The notes below the pieces were generated by a model. That model made no database searches, was not told the origin of the DNA, and saw only the letters and a list, made by a program, of their open reading frames with translations. Shown piece by piece: positions 56,044 through 64,000 of a stretch of DNA of 64,000 nucleotides. A program made the translations under genes and the position numbers. Within the stretch, counting starts at the first letter, position 1; every line of letters begins with the position of its first letter. The stretch lies in contig JAPTYO010000008.1 of NCBI GenBank assembly GCA_036873135.1, positions 29,538,761 to 29,602,760 of the forward strand, given 5' to 3'. This DNA comes from Clarkia xantiana subsp. parviflora (Eukaryota > Streptophyta > Magnoliopsida > Myrtales > Onagraceae).

Positions 56044-58027
56044 CTAGTTGCTATCCCCGCGCGCCGCGCGGGTGATTAGTACTTATGTATAAATAATGAT
56101 ATAATATTATGTACCGAATAGAATTTCACACAATTGATAACATAACTCTTAAAATTATTCCGAAACAACAACATTTGTAGCTGAATCGACTATAAAATTC
56201 TTACAAAATCTTCAAAGGTCTCTTGACTTACTTGGTTGGTCTTAGATCCACGTGGTGTACCTGAATCGACTATAACCTGCAGAAAAATATGCTGAATTAT
56301 GTGAAAATAATTAGTCATGCATGTATTACTATTAAGCGATGCATAGCAAGGAAGAGTTCATGCAACTCTTTTTGAGTCACGTAGGTTTATATTAAAATGT
56401 TGTTTAAAGCTAAGGGAAAACTGCAAAATATTCTCATGCTTTGTTGTGCATTGCTGTAATAGAGACTATAAAGTCTTATACAACAAATTACTCATTCATA
56501 ATTGCACACAAATTACTTTTCCCCTCAGCAAACATAATTGCATCTTTTTAAATGTATGTAACATTAACTTTGAATGTGACTACTAATCTGGAATAATAAT
56601 TTAAAAACGGCAACACTACTTTAATCAAAGTGTCTGTCTGCCTTGGATACCCATTCAACTACCTAACCCCACTTTTTGTAAATAAATTAGAAGCTAAAGC
56701 TTTCAGTTACAAAGAGTGGCCACACTGCAATATATGATTTCTAAAAGTCCATTCCAGTCATCCATAGACCTTATGTTCTTCTCCCAACCTTTCTCAATTT
56801 TCTCATAATCAATCTGATAAAATCATTCGAAACATGATTCTTCTAAAATTTAACCCTAGATATCTTTCATAAATATGTTTTTCATATATAACTACTGACA
56901 TAAAAGATAATAAGTGTGTCTAACCATCAGACCCCGTTGTGTGCTTCTTAGAAACGTGTAAAAGAGCAGTCCAACACTCGGTGATTTTCTGAAAAATATG
57001 CAGCACCTTGTTAATGTTCAATCATAACCATAAGCAACTGTTCTTATTACTAATAAGAGTACTCTGGATTTTATTTTTTAGGATAGTTAAAGGAACATTA
57101 GATGCAGGATTCATGAATCCATGATGCTGCAGTACTTTTACCATCTATAGACATATTCAGCAAAAAAAAAACTACAAAATTTATCAACCTCCTTTCTCCA
57201 CTGCTCATTCAACGTGAAAAGGCGATAACATCTACTCCTAGCTTCATTGTGCTCGTTTTAATTTCATGTCCATCTGCAAGGAAAATAAAGAAGTTATGTT
57301 AGAGTTCGCTTGAAATCGTTGAGATTAAATGGTTTCTTTTTAAAATTATGGCTAGTCGCGTTGAGTAATAAGATTACTTACACTAACCAGTTTTTTTTTA
57401 TTGTGAATTAAAATTGAACCAAAAAGGATTATATCCATAATAGACAATTAGACATAATGACTTCATCACAAGTCAAATTTGAGGAAATAGTTGACAAAAT
57501 ATACCTCAATATATGGGAATAAACGTACATAATCAAATATCATACAAAACAAATATAATACATTGATTTAAAGCATTGTACTACGAACAAACATAAATCA
57601 ACGTTTTCCTACTGAACGTAATTTTATACCTTATTTGAAGGTTCAAAAGCTGTCACCTATGGCATGAACTCACACTTTGGGATAAAACATTGATAGTAGT
57701 ATAATCAAAGTAGAGTTCATGATATAGGTGATAACAGTATAATAACATTTGTAATCTCAACCTTCTCTCAAGTCTACGAACAACATTGGAAACAGTTCTG
57801 AATCAGCTATTAGGTGAATTTGATATACATTGATTTAAAATAAAAAAAGCAGAGCCTCTTCTAGACATTCCAACAAACAGATTGCGAGCTCTTCCATTTC
57901 AACAAACAGACTGCGAGAAAGTTAGTTTCTCGAAGATCCTCCCCAAAACAAACTCATATAGAGATTATTATTGAAATCAAAGTTGATCAAAATTCCAGAA
58001 AAATATGAAAGCTCATTACTTGCCTAT

Positions 58028-58118
58028 CTGACTAACGTGAGCACCCGTTTCCTCTTCCTCGCCGGTGGGAGCTTCTCCTCTTGTCTGTGCTCATGCTTGG
58101 GTTCTCCATCTCTGGTTT
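58028..58118 (-). pseudogene. Probable captured first exon of RanBP1
   Basis: The minus strand reads GEPKHEHRQEE in one frame. After a small indel it reads GEAPTGEEEETGAHVSQIGK in the next. Together these follow the acidic N-terminus of plant Ran-binding protein 1 (NEPEHEHR-EEE...EDTGAQVAPIV). RanBP1 stimulates RanGTP hydrolysis in nuclear transport. The match is short and low in complexity, so the call is tentative. Confidence 0.5.
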
Positions 58119-58346
58119 AGCAGTAACGATTAAAGTAACACAAACTGAGAACTCTAGAAAACGAAACCAAATACATGGAAAAGATGAAGATACTATTTTC
58201 TAAATAAAAAGGACACATAAACCATCAATTAGAGTACGAATTGAGTAGGGATAACGGGAGAAAAAAATGAACATACCGATAAATCGAGCGCTTCCGATGA
58301 CAGATGGAGCCAGATTTCTCAAAAGTTGATGAGTAAACGATCGAAT

Positions 58347-58403
58347 AGGAGATATAGATTCGCTAAGGAGATATAGATTCGCTAAGGATATATAGATTCG
58401 ATG
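58347..58403. repeat. 19-bp repeat x 3
   Basis: AGGAGATATAGATTCGCTA in three adjacent copies, the last diverged, within Helitron H5. Confidence 0.85.
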
Positions 58404-58974
58404 AAATTACCTCTCTAAAATCGTGGGAAGCATCAGAAGGATGAGCAAACGATTGAAGATGAGATAGTAGCTGAGGAAAATGATCGCAGATGATGAGACA
58501 AATTCAATCGAACACCACCATTCTCCGTCTTCTTACAGCCATGTTCAATATTAGATGCTTTATGGGGAGGAGGAGATGCTTTGATTTCACCGATGGAAGA
58601 TGAAGAGTTGTAACCGGGATCACTGTCGAGAGGAGAGGGAGAAGCGGCGAAGCAGTTAATGGACGGTGTGACGTGTGAAGCAGAGAATGAACACACAATC
58701 CGTATTAGAACAAAGACAGGCAAAAGCGCTGTCGTTTGCTGGATTAATCTGTACAGAGCAGCTTTGTTTATAGAAGCGGTGATTTTGGGATGGGAACGGA
58801 GAAGAGGAATGGGGTGGGCCCACTGAAATGTTCACATTCTATTTAAGATACTGCAACGTCGTTTTTAAGATTTAGAGAGGATATAGCCTTACGTGGCAAG
58901 TTGTTATGAAGAGTTATGCAAGGTTAGTATAATATATAGATAGATAGATATATAGATTAAGATTAAGATTAAGA

Positions 58975-59052
58975 TATTTAGATCTATGATCCTAAATATT
59001 AATAAAATCAATAAAAAAATTATAGATGTTTAGTCTTAAAATAGAATATAGA

Positions 59053-59084
<32 letters not shown>

Positions 59085-59143
59085 GCTAAATATAAAAGAG
59101 TATATTAATAATAGCAACCATAGACCTATCACACTATATAATA
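58975..59143. other. Spacer between Helitrons H5 and H6
   Basis: AT-rich, with a TA run at 59054-59081; nothing else seen. Confidence 0.5.
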
Positions 59144-61974
59144 CTAGGTGCTGACCCCGCGCTACGCACGGGGCGACTGGCTAAATCGTATATGTTTATA
59201 TATATGTAGAAGATTAAAAATTAAGATCAACCACAATTTTAGAAGAAAAAGACTTACTGAAATGTAACTTAGGCTGTTGTGCCACATTCAGATTAACATT
59301 TCATTGTTCTAAGTATAAACGTTCAATTTTATTGATGAACCACGACGTCTGTTAACTCCTAATTTAAATATAAATACATAAAATTTTCAATGTAAGTCAT
59401 TAACCTATCTCTAAAATTTGTTGCTATTCAAGAAAACTTTATTACAAAATAATCCTCAAATTCAGCACTTTGTCTCAGTAAATTGAATAAATCACAGACT
59501 TTGTGTTCACAGCTAAGTATCTTCCTTCTAAAAAAAATCTACTAAGATTAACTATATATCTAAAGCAAATTAAAGAAGATTATAGAAACTAATATTTACA
59601 AAAAAAGCACGCGTCGATGAAAATGTTCGACCTTTCCTTCAGATTTTGTTACGTTTTTTTTTTTACGGAATTACCAATTTCTCTCTCTTATTTCGTCCAC
59701 ATCACTATCATTATATTTATACATTTTTACTTAATAAAATTATCTCTTAGTTTAAAATTATATTTACATTTATTTATCCACCTCTTTTAACGCTTTATCC
59801 AAATCCTATTACTACTTAACCTTATTAATAATTAATTACCAATCATTTATCCGTGTATTCTAAAAAAATTAATATAATATTATTGTTTTACATTTTATGT
59901 AGATATTTGTTTACACTAATTAATATTTTAAAAAATATATACATTTTATTATTTATTAATTTGTTATAAAAATATCTATAAGTTAAAAATATATGTTATC
60001 ATATGTTATAAACAAAAGAAATTTTTTTTCCTCCAAACTTTTAATTTAAAATTTTGCATATAATTGTTTTTTGGTTTATTTACAATATTAAACATAGTTT
60101 ATATTAAAAATTTATTTATTATGTTAATTATTTTCTACATTTTATTGTATTTACATTTTTTTATATTTAATGCATTTTTTATAATTTATTTTAAATTTTT
60201 AACTAATAAATTATTGAACAAATACTGAAAAAAAATATATCAGGTAATCTTATATATATTGATAAAAAGGAGCATACATAAATATTATATATATATTTCT
60301 TAAATATTCGAGAGAGAAAATAGAATTAATTATTGATGGGTGGTTACTTAGACAAAAACGTTTTATGTTTAACAAAAAAAAAGACAAAAACGTTTGAAAA
60401 AGTAGAGTAGAAAAACTTTTTTTTTAATCTTTTATAAAGGGTCGCAGCCTGGATGATGATGTTCCGAGGCATAACATATAACTCCAAAAAATAGACAGCG
60501 TAACCGATGTATAACAAAAAAAATAATTAGTTGTCAGTGTGTTGTATGGTGACCTATGATTTCTTTCTTCAATTAATTACATGTGGGCCTCATGTTTTCA
60601 GTAGGAGTGGGCCGAAAACATATTATAGATAATATGTAGGTTTAGCATTAGGCCCAAATATAAAGTATGTGATGTGGCCCCCAAGTGGAGCTCCAAAACG
60701 CTGACGCATATAATTTAACCACTATCTCTCATCCTGATTTATATAATAATCTTTTATAAAGTGTCGCAGCCTGGATGATGATGATGTTCCGAGGCATAAC
60801 ATATAACTCCAAAAAATAGACAGCGTAACCGATGTAGAACAAAAAAAATAATTAGTTGTCAATGTGTTGTATGGTGATCTCTGATTTCTTTCTTCAATTA
60901 ATTACATGTGGGCCTCATGTTTTCAGTAGGAGTGGGCCGAAAACATATTATAGATAATATGTAGGTTTAACATTAGGCCCAAATGTAAAGTATGTGATGT
61001 GGCACCCAAGTGGAGCTCCAAAACGCTGACGTGACAGCATATAATTTAACCACTATCTCTCCTCCTGATATATAGATATATAGATAGATATAGATAGATA
61101 ATATAATATTATTGTTTTACATTTTATGTAGATATTTGTTTACACTAATTAATATTTTAAAAAATATATACATTTTATTATTGATTAATTTGTTATAAAA
61201 ATGTATATATGTTAGAAATATATGTTATCATATGTTATAAACAAAAGAAATTTTTTTTCCTCCAAACTTTTAATTTAAAATTTTGCATATAATTTTTTTT
61301 GGTTTATTTACAATATTAAACATAGTTTGTATTAAAATTTTATTTCTTATGTTAATTATTTTCTACATTTTTATTGTATTTACATTTTTTTATATTTAAT
61401 GCATTTTTTATAATTTATTTTAAATTTTTAACTAATAAATTATTGAACAAATATTGAAAAAAAATATATCAGGTAATCTTATATATATTGATAAAAAGGA
61501 GCATACATAAATATTATATATATTTCTTAAATATTCGAGAGAAAAAATGGAATTAATTATTGATGGGTGGTTACTTAGACAAAAACGTTTTTTTGTTTAA
61601 CAAAAAAAAAAGACAAAAACGTTTGAAAAAGTAGAGTAGAATAACTTTTTTTTTTAATCTTTTATAAAGTGTCGCAACCTGGATGATGATGTTCCGAGGC
61701 ATAACATATAACTCCAAAAAATAGACAGCGTAACCGATGTAGAACAAAAAAAATAATTAGTTGTCAATGTGTCGTATGGGTGACCTCTGATTTATTTCTT
61801 CAATTAATTACATGTGGGCCTCATGTTTTCAGTGGGAGTGAGCCGAAAACATGTTATAGATAATATGTAGGTTTAGCATTAGGCCCAAATGTAAAGCATG
61901 TGATGTGACACCCAAGTAGAGGTCCAAAACGCTGACGTGGCAGCATATAATTTAACAACTATCTCTTCTCCTGA
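59144..61974 (-). mobile_element. Helitron H6 (minus strand) with one 3' end and three 5'-type ends
   Basis: The 3' end is CTAG at 59144 with hairpin CCCCGCGC...GCACGGGG (59155-59173). The outer 5' end read on the minus strand is TCAGGAGAAGAGATAG at 61974, followed by T on the plus strand. Two more copies of the same 5'-terminal segment end at 60737 and 61068. AT-rich interior, no RepHel gene and no recognised captured exon. Confidence 0.7.
59871..61974. repeat. Nested duplications inside Helitron H6
   Basis: A ~560-bp AT-rich block occurs at 59871-60426 and 61101-61656. A ~315-bp block (GTCGCAGCCTGGATGATGAT to CCTGA) occurs at 60427-60737, 60749-61068 and 61657-61974. The order is X-Y-Y-X-Y. 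Confidence 0.85.
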
Positions 61975-61976
61975 TT

Positions 61977-61978
<2 letters not shown>

Positions 61979-62037
<59 letters not shown>
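61979..62037. repeat. (TA)n microsatellite
   Basis: Nearly pure TA between the Helitron 5' end and the Ty3 LTR edge. Confidence 0.95.
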
Positions 62038-62039
<2 letters not shown>

Positions 62040-62042
62040 TAG

Positions 62043-62466
62043 TGTCAGACCCTAAAAATCCGACCTACGGCGAATTACGTTTTGAAAACGTGCAATTTTA
62101 AAAGAGTCGCCACTAGTTAATTAAAAGGCTAACTAGAATCCTAAATTACCTAAGCGAATAACGAATTAAACAGCTAGGCATTAAATCGGTCTACGATTAG
62201 AAATTCGAGTTCGGGGGTTCTATTACAAATAAAAAATATAATTTTTAACTACGCCATTTTGGTACTCAATTCACTTAATTACCATATTACTTTTTACAGA
62301 TATGTGACTCCGAATTAAATAAAACAAGTTAAATAAATATTGAATTATACTACTTAGAAACTATTGTCAACGAACCAACCAATGGAATCTAAAATTATCA
62401 AAACATGCTCACTTAAATTATAACATGTTACCTCACATATACATACACATGACTTAAACTAGATAA
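62043..62466 (-). mobile_element. LTR end of a Ty3 Tat/Ogre-like element, minus strand
   Basis: Begins TGTCAGACCC on the plus strand (LTR 3' end on the minus strand). For ~250 bp it matches the reverse complement of the left-edge LTR (1270-1525), including AAAGAGTCGCCACTAGTTAA and CCGACCTACGGCG. The rest, to the hAT insertion at 62467, is similar in composition. No PBS follows because Helitron/TA sequence abuts. Confidence 0.7.
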
Positions 62467-64000
62467 TAGGGGTGAGCATGGTCTGGTCCTGGTCAGGACC
62501 AGACCAAGACCATGCAAGACCATTTGTAAATGGTCCTCCTCCAAATGGTCTAGGACCAAACCAGGACCATTTGGACCATTTACAAATGGTCTTGGTCTTT
62601 TTGGTTCTGGTTTTGGTCCAGACCATTATGACCATTTTTATTTTTTATGTTTTTTAATTTAATTTAATTTTTTAAAATTTGTCGAATATTATTTTTTAAT
62701 AATTTTAAATTGAAAATATGTTTATTATAATTATATATAATAGTTGAGATTGGTGCAATCAATACCTGATAAAGTGTTCAAATAAGTTTTATGGTTATAC
62801 GATCCATAAATAACAAATAAGATACTTATCAAATTACGTAACTTGGTGTAACAAAGTTACAATTTCCCTGATATTAGAAAGAAAATAAATCAAACACGAA
62901 AATGTAGTATTTTGGCACTTTGCACTTTACAAACATAAGCTTTTCATCTCTCTGTAGCAAGCAACTTCATAAACTAATTATTGAGTTTTTGACCAAATAG
63001 GGTTACATGGACAACCAAATACCAATATTGGCTAGAAAAAAAAAACCAATTACAAATATAGGGCTGGCCGGGTTGGGGGAACCCGACCAAGTGAGTTCCA
63101 AAATTAGACTTCACTTGGCCGGGTTTCCCCAACCCGGCCAACTGATTTTTTTTTTTTTTGGAAAACTGAAAAAAAAAAAAAAAAATTGGATCTCACTTGG
63201 CCGGGTCGCCCCAACCCGGCCAAATATGTATTTTTTTCTTATGTTTTTTTTTTATAGAAATTGTAAAAATTAATGGTTTTGTAAATTTTTTTCTAAAAAA
63301 CCTACTGGAAATGGTGAACCCTAGAGGGAAATTGACAGACATTTGCCGTTTACCAATTTTTGTTAAAAAATTACAAAACTACTAATTTTATATTTTTTCG
63401 AACTCATTTGGCCGGGTTCCCACAACCCGGCCAAGTAGTGTTTCTTTTTTTTTTCTCAAAATTAATTAATTGCGATGTCAACAACCCACAACCAAATTCT
63501 CTAATAGGTTTTTTAGAAAAAAAAAATTACAAAACCATTATTTTTTACAACTTCTATTAAAAAAACAAAAAAAAAACAGGGAAAAAAAACGAAAAAAAAA
63601 AACATATTTTGCCGGGTTGGGGGAACCCGGCCAAATGAGTTCCAATTTTTTTTTTTTTTTTTTCCGAAAAAAAAAAATAAAAAATTCAGTGTGCCGGGTT
63701 CCCCCAACCCGGCCAACCCTATATTTGTAATTAGTTTTTTTTCTAGCCTATATTTGTATTTTGTTGTCCATGTAAATCTATTTTGGTCAAAAACTCCTAA
63801 TTATTCAGCTAATCTAATGTTTCTCAAGTTTGCTCTCGACGCTCAGCGGAGGTTTTAACTTTTATTATAAATTATTATTTCCAGTTTTTTTTTTAATAAT
63901 ACAATGGTCTTAATGGTCCTAAATGGTCTCAAATGGTCTTTATGGTCTTGGACCGAAATTAAGACCAGGACCAATTAAGACCAATAAAAGAAGACCATTG
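62467..64000. mobile_element. hAT-type element, left end; right end beyond the window
   Basis: Starts TAGGGGTGAGCATGG, a common hAT terminus, then repeats of GGACCATTTGGACCA and TGGTCTTGGTC. The window's last 100 bases carry the same motifs (AAATGGTCTCAAATGGTC), as expected for the opposite subterminal region. A MULE MITE (62983-63796) is inserted in it. No transposase is seen. Confidence 0.7.
62983..63796. mobile_element. MULE-type MITE with palindromic repeats (814 bp)
   Basis: The left end GAGTTTTTGACCAAATAG is mirrored at the right end, and the arms stay inverted copies for ~110 bp. A perfect 9-bp duplication CTAATTATT (62974-62982 and 63797-63805) is the Mutator hallmark. The interior carries six copies of a near-palindrome, GGCCGGGTT(G/C)GGG then AACCCGGCC, alternating with A/T homopolymers. 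The ORFs across it (repeats of LAGFPQPGQ) are by-products of the palindromes. Confidence 0.93.

Larger units (their letters stand above)
56044..58974 (-). mobile_element. Helitron H5 (minus strand, ~2.9 kb)
   Basis: The 3' end is CTAG at 56044 with hairpin CCCCGCGCGCCGCGCGGG (56055-56072). The 5' end lies in the GATTAAGATTAAGA run before 58975 (read on the minus strand as TCTTAATCTTAATC...ATATTATACTAACC), the same family style as H3 and H4. It carries a probable RanBP1 exon (58028-58118) and a 19-bp triplicate (58347-58403). No RepHel gene. Confidence 0.72.

Noticed and set aside
63007..63730. ORFs with repeated LAGFPQPGQ / GRVPPTRPN peptides
   Set aside because: They come from the six palindromic repeats of the MULE MITE, in several frames and both strands, interrupted by homopolymers.

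Overview
The window looks like a plant nuclear chromosome, most likely a eudicot. It is AT-rich, has plant GT-AG introns and a type I MADS-box gene, and is dominated by plant transposable elements (Ty3 Tat lineage, Ty1/copia, Mutator-like MULE, hAT, Helitron). No rRNA, tRNA or CRISPR structure was seen. Only one ordinary host-type gene is supported (MADS-box, minus strand, 23827-24324). A second intact gene, a GRF zinc-finger protein (21043-21681), appears to belong to a MULE.

Layout. 1-4955: a decayed Ty3 element of Tat/Ogre type (LTR end, primer-binding site, long untranslated region), split by a hAT element (334-1079, perfect 8-bp target duplication) and a MULE-type MITE (1993-2548). About 4956-22046: a MULE with a broken transposase gene on the plus strand facing a GRF zinc-finger gene on the minus strand. 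An 11.2-kb Ty3 Tat-lineage retrotransposon (9502-20731, minus strand) sits inside it, with 698-bp LTRs differing at two positions and target duplication ACATT. This retrotransposon has gag and pol, a minisatellite after pol, and a spliced antisense gene on the opposite strand. 22365-23236: hAT MITE with perfect 8-bp duplication. 23827-24496: MADS gene with TATA box and 5'-UTR intron. 25073-34850: an LTR of another Ty3-like element, then a jumble of one copia family with four LTR copies and decayed gag and pol. About 34850-38058: Helitron-like DNA carrying a glutathione transferase (lambda class) fragment. 39201-43595: a copia element with unusual TA...TA LTR ends, perfect ATAAA duplication, and no integrase domain.

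43703-61974 is a pile of Helitrons. Six 3' ends on the minus strand (CTAG next to a GC-rich hairpin) lie head-to-tail, several abutting exactly, plus two 359-bp plus-strand mini-Helitrons. Individual Helitrons carry pieces of host genes: an auxin response factor PB1 exon, three exons of ribosomal protein L7 (uL30), and probably the start of RanBP1. 62043-64000: an LTR of the same family as the one at the left edge but inverted, cut by a hAT element that itself contains an 814-bp MULE MITE with a perfect 9-bp duplication and repeated GGCCGGGTT palindromes.

Read together, the sequence records layered insertions. Oldest: the Ogre-like LTRs and degraded copia cluster. Then the MULE, hATs and Helitrons. 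Youngest: the Tat element at 9502-20731 (near-identical LTRs) and possibly the TA...TA copia. Functions are inferred from motifs read by eye; no database search was run.
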